Assembly: GCF_002968835.1 (NCBI RefSeq) | Contig: NZ_PKQK01000006.1 | Coordinates: forward strand, 62,001 to 126,000 | Reading direction: 5' to 3' | Source: Paenibacillus sp. PCH8 | GTDB taxonomy: Bacteria; Bacillota; Bacilli; Paenibacillales; Paenibacillaceae | Length of the DNA stretch: 64,000 nt | Part shown: one piece after another, positions 1 to 9,616 of the stretch | Layout of the letters: each line of letters starts with the position of its first letter | How positions within the stretch are numbered: the first letter of the stretch is position 1 | Position numbers and translations under genes: made by a program | Notes under the pieces: model-generated | What the model was told of the DNA's origin: nothing | What the model saw: the letters and a program-made list of their open reading frames with translations, nothing else | Database searches by the model: none

Positions 1-1
1 T

Positions 2-283
2 GCTCAAGCAGGGAAGTTACACTTCCGCGAGATGGATATGGAACGTTACCCATGTTTAAGAATGGCGTATGAGTGTGGTAAAATGGGGGGGACTGCAACA
101 ACGGCATTTAATGCAGCCAATGAGGTTGCTGTAGCCCGTTTCTTGCGTAAAGAGATTTCGTTCCTTAAAATAGAAGATATTATTGCTTCTGTGCTGGAAG
201 CACACCACAATGTGGACGAGCCTGATCTACAAGAAATTGCGCGATGTGATCAGGAGAGCCGAAAGCTCGCGTCCAGTCTGTAA
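2..283 (+). CDS. dxr: 1-deoxy-D-xylulose 5-phosphate reductoisomerase, C-terminal part (cut by window start)
   Basis: Second step of the MEP isoprenoid pathway, converting DXP to 2-C-methyl-D-erythritol 4-phosphate with NADPH in the cytoplasm. Only the last 93 codons are present; the frame is open to the window edge. The stretch FPCLR-like 'YPCLRMAYECG', then 'GGTATTAFNAANEVAV' and 'FLKIEDI' are the conserved end of the catalytic and C-terminal helical domains of Dxr. The gene lies directly upstream of the RseP protease gene, the same order as in Bacillus and many other bacteria (dxr-rseP-proS-polC). The start and upstream context cannot be seen. Confidence 0.93.
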   Translation, partial: AQAGKLHFREMDMERYPCLRMAYECGKMGGTATTAFNAANEVAVARFLRKEISFLKIEDIIASVLEAHHNVDEPDLQEIARCDQESRKLASSL

Positions 284-396
284 TCTCTTTTTTCACAACA
301 AAATGGAAGAAGTGATTCTCTTGTGCAGCATCAGAGAATAATGATAATCTAGAGGGACAGACTGCGGTATGTGCCGTGAAGGAGGATGGATAGGGA

Positions 397-1668
397 TTGG
401 AAACCATACAAGTGGTATTTCTAACGGTGCTCATGTTCTTTGTCATCGTGACGGTTCATGAATGGGGGCATTATTACTTTGCCAAACGCGCCGGTATTCT
501 TGTACGGGAGTTTGCGATTGGTTTTGGTCCCAAATTGTTCTCATATAAAAGAAACGAAACCCAGTTTACATTGCGTTTGTTGCCTTTTGGTGGATATGCA
601 CGGATGGCAGGGGAAGACCCGGAACTGGTAGAGATCCAGGAAGGACAGACCATTGCGGTAAGATCTGTTGATGACCAGGTGAAAATGATCTATCTGGATC
701 AATTGGATAACCGTAAAAATGTAATACGTGGTGAAGTCGTCTCCATTGATATGGAGAAGGCCCTGAAGCTTCAACTGGATGTAGATGGTGAAATTCAGGA
801 GTATCGAATACATCCCCAAGCGATGTTGGTAAGTCGTGGTAAACAAACGCAAATTGCACCGAAAGATCGTCAATTTGGTAGTAAAACCGTTGGGCAGCGC
901 GCATTGGCCATTTTTGCGGGACCCCTGATGAACTTTATCTTGGCCTTTGTACTGTTTGCTGTATATGCACAGATGGCAGGAGTACCGGTAGAGAATCCGA
1001 AAAATTTGGAAATTGGCGAAGTGCTCGAAGGTGGAGCTGCTGATCAGGCTAACCTGCAAAAGGGAGATATTATTGAAACTATTAATGGTACTGCTATTGG
1101 TACAGATTCTCAAAAAATGGTGACGATGATTGCCGATTCCAAAGACAAGCCAATGGAATGGACACTGCGTCGGGGAAATGAAACGTTTAATATAACGATT
1201 ACTCCACGAGCCGTAGAAGGACAAGAGGGCGGAAAAGTAGGAATCGTACCTACGTTGCCAACCCGATCTGTTGGATTTGTGGAGACTTTTACCGTATCAG
1301 GCATAGCTATGGTTGATACAACCAGAGTAATATTTGAAGGTTTCAAACATCTAATCAATCAATTTAATATGGATGATATCGGTGGTCCAGTTCGTACATT
1401 TGAAGTGACAGGGCAAATAGCCAAGCAAGGAATTGAGCAATTAACAAGATGGGCCGCCATTTTGAGTCTGTACCTTGGTATTTTCAACCTGTTGCCGATA
1501 CCTGCACTGGACGGGAGTCGTCTTGTATTTTTGGGAATTGAAGCGTTACGCGGAAGACCTGTTGATCCTAACCGCGAAGGCATGGTACACTTCGTCGGAT
1601 TTGCGATGTTGTTCGTGTTGATGCTGGCAGTAACATATAATGATATACTACGTTTAATTAACGGATAA
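397..1668 (+). CDS. rseP: RseP/RasP site-2 intramembrane zinc metalloprotease
   Basis: Membrane-embedded protease of the site-2 family that cleaves transmembrane substrates such as anti-sigma factors and signal-peptide remnants. The 423-residue product has the HExxH zinc motif as HEWGH at about residue 21 in the first membrane segment, a PDZ domain at about 190-260, and the second metal motif 'NLLPIPALDGSRL' near residue 365, followed by a last membrane helix. Length fits Bacillus RasP. The start is TTG, supported by GGAGG at 381-385; no ATG fits better. It follows dxr by 113 bases and precedes proS by about 60, suggesting one transcript. Confidence 0.95.
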   Translation: METIQVVFLTVLMFFVIVTVHEWGHYYFAKRAGILVREFAIGFGPKLFSYKRNETQFTLRLLPFGGYARMAGEDPELVEIQEGQTIAVRSVDDQVKMIYLDQLDNRKNVIRGEVVSIDMEKALKLQLDVDGEIQEYRIHPQAMLVSRGKQTQIAPKDRQFGSKTVGQRALAIFAGPLMNFILAFVLFAVYAQMAGVPVENPKNLEIGEVLEGGAADQANLQKGDIIETINGTAIGTDSQKMVTMIADSKDKPMEWTLRRGNETFNITITPRAVEGQEGGKVGIVPTLPTRSVGFVETFTVSGIAMVDTTRVIFEGFKHLINQFNMDDIGGPVRTFEVTGQIAKQGIEQLTRWAAILSLYLGIFNLLPIPALDGSRLVFLGIEALRGRPVDPNREGMVHFVGFAMLFVLMLAVTYNDILRLING

Positions 1669-1730
1669 TTACGGTTTGACTGCACTCTGAGTAATCAGAG
1701 ATAGTCGTTATGGGAGGACGCGGGAGTCTT

Positions 1731-3185
1731 ATGTCAAAGGAAAATGATAAGCAATTCGTGACCGAAATCACTCCACAAGGCGAGGATTTCTCACGCTGGT
1801 ACATTGATGTTATTAAAAAGGCTGATCTGATGGACTATGCACCCGTACGCGGTTGTATTGTGTTCAAACCAGACGGATTTGAAATCTGGGAGCATATTAA
1901 GGATGAGTTAGATCGTCGTTTCCGTGAAACGGGCCATCGCAATGCTTATTTCCCAATGTTCATTCCTGAGAGTTTCTTTCAAAAGGAAAAAGAGCATGTG
2001 GAAGGCTTTAACCCTGAGCTACCATGGGTTACTGAAGCTGGTGGAGAGAAGCTGGAAGAGCGTCTGGCAATTCGTCCTACATCTGAAACGATCATTGGTC
2101 ACATGTATTCCAAGTGGATTCAATCGTATCGGGATCTTCCGGTATTGATTAATCAGTGGGCTAACGTAGTCCGATGGGAAAAAAGAACGTTGCCTTTCCT
2201 TCGCACAACTGAGTTCCTATGGCAGGAAGGTCATACTGCGCATGAGACCGAAGAAGAAGCACGTGAAGAAACGATGAAAATGCTTGAGGTTTATCGTGAA
2301 GTTGTTGAAGAATATCTGGCTATTCCAGTTATTGTGGGCCAGAAAACCAAATCCGAGAAGTTTGCTGGTGCAGTGGATACGTATTCGATCGAAGCCATGA
2401 TGAAGGACGGACGTGCTGTGCAAGCAGGAACTTCTCACTATATGGGAACAAACTTTGCAAAAGCGTTCGAAATCCAGTATCTTAGCCGGAATAATGTGCT
2501 TGAACTTGCTTATACCACTTCTTGGGGGGTAAGCACACGTTTGATCGGGGCATTGATTATGGTGCATGGTGATGATCGTGGTCTGGTACTTCCTCCAAAA
2601 GTGGCACCTACCCAAGTCGTTATGATCCCAATTGGGCCGCCCAAAACACGGGATGCTGTTGTAGGTCGGGCAGATGAGTTGTTTGCTGAGTTGAAACAAG
2701 CTGGAGTCCGTGTGAAAATGGATGATCGCAGTGACGTTCGTCCAGGTTGGAAATTTAATGAATACGAGATGCGTGGTGTTCCAATCCGTCTCGAAATTGG
2801 TCCGCGTGATATGGAGAATGGTGTATGTGTCCTTGTATCACGGATTACAGGTGAGAAGAAAGTGGTAGAACAAGCGAATCTGGTAGAAGAAATCCAATCG
2901 ATGCTGACGCAAGTACAGGCGGATATGCTGGACCGTGCGCGCACATTTATGTCGGATAACTTCTATTCTGTGGATACGTTGGAAGAAATGAAAGAACAGA
3001 TGGAGAATAAACGCGGGTTTACACTGGCTGGTTGGTGTGGTTCAGAAGCTTGCGAAGATAAAGTAAGAGAAGTCACGGGTGCAACAAGTCGGAACATTCC
3101 GTTCCAACCTGCGGAAGAAAAGCATACGTGTCTGGCTTGTGGTGAACAGGCGAAACACACGGTAGTGTTTGCAAGAGCGTATTAA
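1731..3185 (+). CDS. proS: Prolyl-tRNA synthetase, type 3 (archaeal/eukaryotic-like)
   Basis: Charges tRNA-Pro with proline. The 484-residue product has class II motifs ('RPTSETII' and 'NQWANVVRWEKRTLPFLRTTEFLWQ' region around residues 130-175), an anticodon-binding domain, and a C-terminal domain with four cysteines (Cys-x4-Cys and Cys-x2-Cys near the end). It lacks the roughly 180-residue editing insertion of the usual bacterial ProS (about 565 residues), so it belongs to the shorter archaeal/eukaryotic-like class. An ATG at 1710 is in frame, but it precedes the GGGAG at 1722-1726 that fits the ATG at 1731, so the downstream start is chosen. It sits between rseP and polC as the bacterial form does in Bacillus. 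Confidence 0.94.
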   Translation: MSKENDKQFVTEITPQGEDFSRWYIDVIKKADLMDYAPVRGCIVFKPDGFEIWEHIKDELDRRFRETGHRNAYFPMFIPESFFQKEKEHVEGFNPELPWVTEAGGEKLEERLAIRPTSETIIGHMYSKWIQSYRDLPVLINQWANVVRWEKRTLPFLRTTEFLWQEGHTAHETEEEAREETMKMLEVYREVVEEYLAIPVIVGQKTKSEKFAGAVDTYSIEAMMKDGRAVQAGTSHYMGTNFAKAFEIQYLSRNNVLELAYTTSWGVSTRLIGALIMVHGDDRGLVLPPKVAPTQVVMIPIGPPKTRDAVVGRADELFAELKQAGVRVKMDDRSDVRPGWKFNEYEMRGVPIRLEIGPRDMENGVCVLVSRITGEKKVVEQANLVEEIQSMLTQVQADMLDRARTFMSDNFYSVDTLEEMKEQMENKRGFTLAGWCGSEACEDKVREVTGATSRNIPFQPAEEKHTCLACGEQAKHTVVFARAY

Positions 3186-3333
3186 GTCAGGACTACTTGA
3201 TGAAAAGCACTTAATCACCGTATGAGTAATGGAGAGCTTCTGTCGGATAAAATGAGTCGGTGCGAGTTCGGATCGGGGACATTTTTGAATACAGAGGCTC
3301 TTTATGTTTTAAGGAGGTACAAGGAGGAACGCA

Positions 3334-6300
3334 ATGAGTGGAATTGAGGAGAAGAGAAAACGGTTTGAGTTGTTGATGAAACAGACGGAGCTCCCGACGG
3401 GTCTGGTAGAGCCCTACTTTTTGGATGGCTGGATTGAACAAGTGGAAACAAACCGCAGTAATCGGGAGTGGAATATCCTGATTGCTAAGGATACTTTGGT
3501 ACCAGCTCCAATCTATCGTACGTTTTGCCTGCATATTCAGGAGAAGATGAATCATATCGCCAAAATTTCATTTGGCTTCAAATATACAGAACAGGTGCAG
3601 ATTGGTGATATTGTCAGTGAATATTGGAATCTGTTTCTGGAGTGGGTTACACGTGAGATCCCATCGGTCAATGGTTGGATGAACCGTACGACCTTTGAAT
3701 GTGAAGCCGATCTGTTGCAACTGACGATGAGTGACGCAACATCAATGGAACTGGCTCGTAAGAAACAGATTGATCAGGCTATCACGAGATTCTATGAAAA
3801 ATACTTCCATCTACCGCTTCGCATTAAAATGCAAGTGGGCGAAGTAGCGAGCAATAAAGAGGCGATGGAACAATTTCAGGCCCAAAAACGTGTAGAAGAG
3901 CTTCAGGTCATCGAAAAGATGATGAGTGAAGTGGACACAGAAATCCCGGTGGATGAGGAGCAGGGAGATCTGCGTTTGCAGATGGGTTATGACATCAAGG
4001 AGCCGGCAGTACCCATGCAAGAAATCCAGGATGAAGAGAAAAAGGTCACACTTCAAGGTACGGTGTTCGGTCTGGATCGCAAAGAACTGCGAAACGGAAA
4101 TACGCTGTTCACATTCTATCTGACCGACTTTACGGACTCCATGCAAATGAAGATGTTTGCCAAAACAAAAGAGGATGTTAAAATTCTCAGCTTATTGGCT
4201 AACGGTAAATGGGTGAAAGTGCGTGGCCGTGTAGAGTATGACCGCTTTATGCAAATTCCTGAATTGGCTATGATTCCTTCGGATCTTATAGAAGTCAAGG
4301 CACCGCCGTCTCGCAAGGATAATGCGCCTGAGAAACGGGTTGAGTTCCATTTGCACTCTACGATGAGCACAATGGATGCTGTAACTTCAATCGACAAATA
4401 CGTGAAAATGGCTGCTGAATGGGGTCACAAGGCGATTGCTGTGAGCGATCATGGGGGTGTACAAGTGTATCCCGAGGCATCCAAAGCAGCTAAGAAAAAC
4501 GGAATTAAAATGATCTATGGCCTAGAGGCCAATGTAGTGAATGACTCCGTTGCAGTTGTAATGGCTCCTAAGCCATTGGATCTCCAAACAGCAACATACA
4601 TCGTATTTGATATCGAGACTACGGGTCTTTCGGTAACGCAGAACAAAATTATTGAGATTGCTGCGGTGAAGATGCAAGACGGTAAAGAAATTGACCGGTA
4701 TGCGACATTTGTGAATCCGCATGAACGCATTCCCTACAACATTCAGCAATTGACTAATATCAATGATGACATGGTAAAAGATGCACCTGAACTGGAGCCA
4801 GTTATCCGAGAGTTTGTACAGTTTGCCGGAGATGGTGTGCTTGTTGCGCATAATGCACGTTTTGATATGGGATTTATCCAGGCTTCCCTGAAGAAACTTG
4901 GAATGCCAGAGCTTGCGAATCCTGTCCTTGATACGTTGGAGCTGGCACGATTGTTATTTCCAAAAAATAAGAACCACCGATTGAATACGATGGCGGATAA
5001 ATATAAGGTTGGACTTGAAAGTCATCACCGTGCCATTGACGATACGATTGCTCTAGCAGGCATACTGATCGGATTGCTAAATGACGCTGCCCAGATGAAA
5101 GGGTTGACGATGCTTGATCGCCTGAACGATTATGTGGGTGTTGATTTGTCGAATACAAGACCTTTCCATTGCGGAATCTATGCACTGAATGATATTGGCA
5201 AGAAAAACCTTTATAAACTGGTATCTCTTTCGCATACAGAGCATTTCAAGCGGGTACCCTGTATTCCAAAATCGAAACTGATTAATTTGCGTGAAGGTCT
5301 TATTATATTATCGGGTTGTGAAAAAGGTGAGTTCTTCGAAGCAGTGCTTAACAAATCGCTTGAAGAAGCGGAAGAGATCGCTGAGTTCTATGATATTTTG
5401 GAGATCCAGCCAATAACGATGTACATGCATTTGGTGGATAAAGGGTTGGTAGCTACACCAGAAGAGATAAAAACAGCGATACGTAAAGTCATTGATATCG
5501 GGGCAAAGCTGGATAAACCAGTGATTGCCACGGGCAATGTGCATTATCTGGAACCTCGGGACAAGCTATATCGGGATATCACAATCCACGGAATTACAGG
5601 ATTTAGCCCACTCAAGGATCAGCGTAAACCGGATGCACACTTTAGAACGACGGGTGAGATGCTGGAAGAGTTCCAGTTCTTAGGTCAGGATAAAGCTTAC
5701 GAAGTTGTTGTTACGAATACGGTCGAATTGGCTGACCGGTTTGAAGAAATCAAGCTGTTCCCTGACAAATTGTTTACGCCGATTCTGGAGGGTGCGGACG
5801 ATGAGATACGTAGTACCTGCTATAACACCGCCAAGTCAATCTATGGTGAGGAACTGCCGGAAGTGATCGTGGCACGACTAGAGAAAGAATTGATACCGAT
5901 TATTAAATATGGATTCTCTGCCAACTATTTGATCTCGGAGCGACTGGTTAAAAAATCGAATCAGGATGGCTATCTCGTAGGTTCGCGGGGATCAGTCGGC
6001 TCATCTGTCGTCGCAACATTCCTGGGTATATCCGAAGTTAATCCATTACCTGCACACTATATCTGTGTGAATTCGGAATGCAAGCACAGTGAATGGTTCC
6101 TGGATGGCAGTGTCCGGAGTGGTTTTGACTTACCTGAGAAAGAATGTCCTGACTGTGGTAACACACTCAAAGGAGAAGGTCAGGATATTCCGTTTGAAAC
6201 CTTCCTTGGATTTAAAGGGGATAAAGTTCCCGATATTGACTTGAACTTTTCTGGTGATTATCAGCCTCATGCTCATAACTATACGAAAGTGCTATTTAGT

Positions 6301-7653
6301 GAAAAAAGCGTGTTTCGTGCCGGAACCATTGGTACTGTGGCTGAGAAAACAGCCTTTGGTTTTGCTAAAAAATATGAGGAACACCATCAAAAGAAATGGC
6401 GCGGAGCTGAATTGAATCGTCTGGCTTCTGGTTGCACCGGGGTAAAGCGGAGTACAGGACAGCATCCCGGCGGTATAGTCGTGGTGCCTGATTATATTGA
6501 GGTTGAAGATGTAACACCGGTTCAATTCCCGGCAGATGATGTTAACGCTGAGTGGAAAACCACACATTTTGACTATCATGCGTTTGAAGAAAATTTGCTA
6601 AAACTCGATATTCTGGGTCATGATGATCCGACTATGATGCGGATGTTGCAGGATTTGACAGGTGTTGATCCGACAACGATTCCAATGAATGATCCTAAAG
6701 TCATGAGTATGTTCAATTCGACGGAATCCTTGGGAGTAACGCCTGAACAGATTCGTTCACCTGTGGCAACGTTTGGTGTACCAGAGATGGGTACTAAATT
6801 TGTTCGTCAAATGTTGGTCGAATCACAGCCAGCATCCTTCGCCGATCTGTTACAGATTTCGGGTCTATCACACGGAACGGGTGTGTGGCTCGGTAATGCA
6901 CAGGATCTGATCAAAAACGGAACATGTAACATTAAAACAGTAATTGGTTGTCGGGATGATATTATGTTGTTCCTGATATACAAAGCAGGTATGGACGCAA
7001 GTCTGGCGTTTAAAATTACGGAGAGTGTACGTAAGGGCCGCGGCTTGCCACAGGAATGGATCGATGAGATGAAGAATTGTAAAGTGCCACAGTGGTATAT
7101 TGATTCCTGTCTCAAAATTCAGTACATGTTCCCTAAGGCTCACGCGGCCGCTTACGTTATTTCAGCTGTACGTACTGCGTTCTTCAAGTTGTATCATCCA
7201 ATTGAATATTATGCGACCTACTTTACCGTTCGTGCAGATGAGATTGATATCGAACTAATCTGTCAGGGATATGATGCGATCTCTCGGAAAATCGTAGAGA
7301 TTGAGCAACTAGGATTCCAAGCATTGCCAAAAGAAAAAAACATGTTGCCTGTTCTGGAGATGGGACTGGAAATGGCTGCTCGTGGATTCTCTCTCAAACC
7401 GATCGACTTATATCGTTCTGAGGCTACGAAGTTTATCGTAGATGGCAAATCATTAATTCCTCCGTTTTCCGCTTTGGCCGGAATCGGGGACAACGCAGCG
7501 CGCAATGTCGCTGCGGCAAGAGAACATGGTGAGTTTCTCTCTGTGGAAGATTTCCAGCAAAAATCGAAAGCAAGTAAGACGATTGTCGAACTCTTATCGA
7601 ACATGGGATGCTTCCGTGGTTTGCCAGAGAGCAATCAACTATCTTTGTTCTAG
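3334..7653 (+). CDS. polC: DNA polymerase III alpha subunit, Gram-positive PolC type
   Basis: Replicative polymerase of low-GC Gram-positives with its own proofreading exonuclease. The 1439-residue protein has an OB-fold region (about 235-320), the first part of the PHP domain ('EFHLHSTMSTMDA', about 335), an embedded DEDDh 3'-5' exonuclease starting with 'FDIETTG' near 425, the rest of PHP, a four-cysteine zinc cluster near 909-943, and the catalytic palm 'PDIDLNFSG' near 965, followed by fingers and helix-hairpin-helix. Length matches Bacillus PolC (1437). Two tandem AAGGAGG-like sites precede the ATG. No frameshift is apparent. Confidence 0.98.
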   Translation: MSGIEEKRKRFELLMKQTELPTGLVEPYFLDGWIEQVETNRSNREWNILIAKDTLVPAPIYRTFCLHIQEKMNHIAKISFGFKYTEQVQIGDIVSEYWNLFLEWVTREIPSVNGWMNRTTFECEADLLQLTMSDATSMELARKKQIDQAITRFYEKYFHLPLRIKMQVGEVASNKEAMEQFQAQKRVEELQVIEKMMSEVDTEIPVDEEQGDLRLQMGYDIKEPAVPMQEIQDEEKKVTLQGTVFGLDRKELRNGNTLFTFYLTDFTDSMQMKMFAKTKEDVKILSLLANGKWVKVRGRVEYDRFMQIPELAMIPSDLIEVKAPPSRKDNAPEKRVEFHLHSTMSTMDAVTSIDKYVKMAAEWGHKAIAVSDHGGVQVYPEASKAAKKNGIKMIYGLEANVVNDSVAVVMAPKPLDLQTATYIVFDIETTGLSVTQNKIIEIAAVKMQDGKEIDRYATFVNPHERIPYNIQQLTNINDDMVKDAPELEPVIREFVQFAGDGVLVAHNARFDMGFIQASLKKLGMPELANPVLDTLELARLLFPKNKNHRLNTMADKYKVGLESHHRAIDDTIALAGILIGLLNDAAQMKGLTMLDRLNDYVGVDLSNTRPFHCGIYALNDIGKKNLYKLVSLSHTEHFKRVPCIPKSKLINLREGLIILSGCEKGEFFEAVLNKSLEEAEEIAEFYDILEIQPITMYMHLVDKGLVATPEEIKTAIRKVIDIGAKLDKPVIATGNVHYLEPRDKLYRDITIHGITGFSPLKDQRKPDAHFRTTGEMLEEFQFLGQDKAYEVVVTNTVELADRFEEIKLFPDKLFTPILEGADDEIRSTCYNTAKSIYGEELPEVIVARLEKELIPIIKYGFSANYLISERLVKKSNQDGYLVGSRGSVGSSVVATFLGISEVNPLPAHYICVNSECKHSEWFLDGSVRSGFDLPEKECPDCGNTLKGEGQDIPFETFLGFKGDKVPDIDLNFSGDYQPHAHNYTKVLFSEKSVFRAGTIGTVAEKTAFGFAKKYEEHHQKKWRGAELNRLASGCTGVKRSTGQHPGGIVVVPDYIEVEDVTPVQFPADDVNAEWKTTHFDYHAFEENLLKLDILGHDDPTMMRMLQDLTGVDPTTIPMNDPKVMSMFNSTESLGVTPEQIRSPVATFGVPEMGTKFVRQMLVESQPASFADLLQISGLSHGTGVWLGNAQDLIKNGTCNIKTVIGCRDDIMLFLIYKAGMDASLAFKITESVRKGRGLPQEWIDEMKNCKVPQWYIDSCLKIQYMFPKAHAAAYVISAVRTAFFKLYHPIEYYATYFTVRADEIDIELICQGYDAISRKIVEIEQLGFQALPKEKNMLPVLEMGLEMAARGFSLKPIDLYRSEATKFIVDGKSLIPPFSALAGIGDNAARNVAAAREHGEFLSVEDFQQKSKASKTIVELLSNMGCFRGLPESNQLSLF

Positions 7654-7741
7654 GATCAGTTTTGGAACATGGAACGATGATTGGCCGGGTATAGGTGATT
7701 TTTCCTTCATTAGTAAGTGAACTGCCTGAATGATGGCTTAC

Positions 7742-7770
7742 TTGTCACTATTACCAGACTATGTTATAAT
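7742..7770 (+). promoter_or_regulatory. Sigma-A-type promoter of the rimP-nusA-infB operon
   Basis: TTGTCA at 7742-7747 and a perfect TATAAT at 7765-7770 are separated by 17 bases. Transcription would start near 7777, giving a leader of about 130 bases before rimP that contains the hairpin at 7802-7825. Seen directly; activity is inferred. Confidence 0.8.
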
Positions 7771-7801
7771 TTTTGAAGTGAACGAGATAGTACGAATTTC
7801 T

Positions 7802-7834
7802 AAAGAGTGGGGAAACCCACTCTTTAATCTTTGG
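7802..7834 (+). promoter_or_regulatory. Leader hairpin of the rimP-nusA operon, probable NusA-dependent terminator
   Basis: A perfect 10-bp stem (AAAGAGTGGG / CCCACTCTTT) closed by a GAAA loop is followed by an interrupted U tract (AATCTTTGG). In B. subtilis the nusA operon is autoregulated by a NusA-dependent intrinsic terminator in this leader. The weak U tract and position here fit that mechanism. The structure is seen; the function is inferred from that homologous system. Confidence 0.6.
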
Positions 7835-7908
7835 TATAAAAGAATCTTGGGTATTTAATTATCTGCCAGTGTTTTTGCTGGTGTAACCTAAGTTGGAGGT
7901 TATCGGTT

Positions 7909-8370
7909 TTGAGCACAACTAACATTAAATCTACCGTGGAAGAAATGATCCAACCCTACTTGAATGAACAAGGCTTCGAGCTGGTTGACATCGAATACGT
8001 CAAAGAAGGCAGCAACTGGTTTTTACGGGTGTATGTCGACAAAGAGGATGGCATCGACATCGACGATTGTGTCTTGATCAGCGAAAAGCTAAGTGCGAAG
8101 CTGGATGAGAACGATCCGATTCCAACCATCTATTTCCTTGAAGTGTCTTCTCCCGGTGCCGAGCGTCCACTGAAAAAACCTGAGGACGTTACCAAAGCCG
8201 TAGGCAAGAATGTATTTGTTACAACCTACGAGCAGGTGGATGGATTGAAGGAATTTGAAGGGAAGCTACTTTCCTTTGATGATGGGGAACTCGTGATCGA
8301 AGCAGGCAAGAAGAAGCATGCCATTTCTTATGATAAGGTTGCCGGCGCGCGCCTAGCTATTTTGTTTTAA
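7909..8370 (+). CDS. rimP: Ribosome maturation factor RimP
   Basis: Cytoplasmic factor for maturation of the 30S subunit. The 153-residue product has the two RimP domains: an N-terminal alpha/beta domain ('GFELVDIEYVKEG', 'DIDDC', 'LEVSSPGAERPL') and a C-terminal SH3-like barrel from about residue 95. The start is TTG with TTGGAGGT at 7892-7899. It is the first gene of the operon that continues with nusA, the standard bacterial order. Confidence 0.95.
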   Translation: MSTTNIKSTVEEMIQPYLNEQGFELVDIEYVKEGSNWFLRVYVDKEDGIDIDDCVLISEKLSAKLDENDPIPTIYFLEVSSPGAERPLKKPEDVTKAVGKNVFVTTYEQVDGLKEFEGKLLSFDDGELVIEAGKKKHAISYDKVAGARLAILF

Positions 8371-8412
8371 GTGCCTTGTTCACTTTATTAATGAAAAAGA
8401 CACATCTCACGA

Positions 8413-8454
8413 TAACGGCAAGGTGCTCTTGAGTTCAGAGCCTTTCGCCGTTTT
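8413..8454 (+). terminator. Intercistronic hairpin between rimP and nusA
   Basis: AACGGC at 8414-8419 pairs with GCCGTT at 8447-8452, and an inner stem GCTCT/AGAGC extends it; TTTT follows at 8451-8454. It resembles a weak intrinsic terminator or a processing/stability element that could set the rimP to nusA ratio. No new promoter was recognised after it, so it is unlikely to stop all transcription. Confidence 0.45.
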
Positions 8455-8493
8455 ACGTATGAGATGCCATGTTTGAAAGGGGGATCAACATTC

Positions 8494-9591
8494 ATGAGTA
8501 TGGATTTTATTGAAGCAATGAATGAATTGGAACGGGAAAAAGGGATCAGCAAGGATGTGCTGTTTGAAGCGATCGAGGCTGCACTCATTTCCAGCTATAA
8601 GCGGAATTTCAATACGGCCCAGAATGTGCGTGTTGACATGAACCGCAATACGGGAGTTATTCGGGTGTATGCTCGTAAATTGATCGTGGAAGAAGTTCTT
8701 GATTCACGTACCGAAATTTCATTACCCGCTGCACGAGAAATCAACCCACACTTCCAGCTGGAAGATATTGCGGAGATTGAAGTTACGCCGCGTGATTTCG
8801 GACGTATCGCCGCACAAACTGCCAAACAGGTAGTGACCCAGCGGATTCGTGAAGCCGAACGCGGCCTGATCTACAACGCTTTCGTAGATAAGGAAGAAGA
8901 TATCATTACGGGAGTGGTGCAGCGTCAGGATTTGCGCAATATCTACATCGATCTGGGCAAAATCGAAGCGGCTTTACCGCTGACCGAATTGATGCCGAAC
9001 GAGAAGTTTGTTCATGGTGATCGTATTAAGGCGTATATCACCAAGGTCGAGAATACGACTAAAGGGCCGCAAATCATTTTGTCCCGTACCCATCCGGGCC
9101 TCCTGAAACGTCTCTTTGAACTGGAAGTGCCTGAAATTTTTGATGGTGTAGTTGAGATTCGTTCCGTTGCACGCGAAGCAGGGTTCCGCTCCAAAATTGC
9201 CGTTCATTCCCGAAATGAGGAAGTTGATCCAGTCGGATCTTGTGTAGGTCCTAAGGGAGTGCGCGTGCAGACCATTGTGGGTGAGCTGCGCGGTGAAAAA
9301 ATCGACATTGTTCGTTTCTCTGATCAGGTAAACGAATATGTTGCTAATGCACTGAGTCCTTCCAAAGTGTTGGAAGTTCATGTATTTGAGGAAGAAAAGA
9401 TGGCTCGGGTTATCGTTCCGGACTATCAACTGTCCCTCGCTATTGGTATCAAAGGCCAAAATGCCAGATTGGCAGCCAAATTAACCGGCTGGAAAATCGA
9501 CATTAAGAGTGAGAGCCAGGCGGAACAGGAATTCGGCAGAGAAAAAGATTCTTCTTCTGAAATGCATCAGGATTCCGTCTCCGTCGATTAA
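8494..9591 (+). CDS. nusA: Transcription termination/antitermination factor NusA
   Basis: RNA polymerase-associated factor that modulates pausing, termination and antitermination. The 365-residue protein has the N-terminal polymerase-binding domain, an S1 domain (about 135-200, 'GVVQRQDLRNIYIDLGK'), and two KH domains ('GSCVGPKGVRVQTIVGEL' and 'AIGIKGQNARLAAKLTGWKI'). It lacks the acidic C-terminal repeats of E. coli NusA, as is normal for Firmicutes. The ATG at 8494 follows AAAGGGGG at 8476-8483; the in-frame ATG at 8464 lies before that site and has none. Product likely feeds back on the operon leader. Confidence 0.96.
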   Translation: MSMDFIEAMNELEREKGISKDVLFEAIEAALISSYKRNFNTAQNVRVDMNRNTGVIRVYARKLIVEEVLDSRTEISLPAAREINPHFQLEDIAEIEVTPRDFGRIAAQTAKQVVTQRIREAERGLIYNAFVDKEEDIITGVVQRQDLRNIYIDLGKIEAALPLTELMPNEKFVHGDRIKAYITKVENTTKGPQIILSRTHPGLLKRLFELEVPEIFDGVVEIRSVAREAGFRSKIAVHSRNEEVDPVGSCVGPKGVRVQTIVGELRGEKIDIVRFSDQVNEYVANALSPSKVLEVHVFEEEKMARVIVPDYQLSLAIGIKGQNARLAAKLTGWKIDIKSESQAEQEFGREKDSSSEMHQDSVSVD

Positions 9592-9616
9592 AGTAAAGTA
9601 CGGGGGGCGCTGACGT

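Noticed and set aside
541..1224. 227-codon frame on the - strand within rseP
   Set aside because: It lies wholly opposite a conserved gene, has no ribosome site and no recognisable family.
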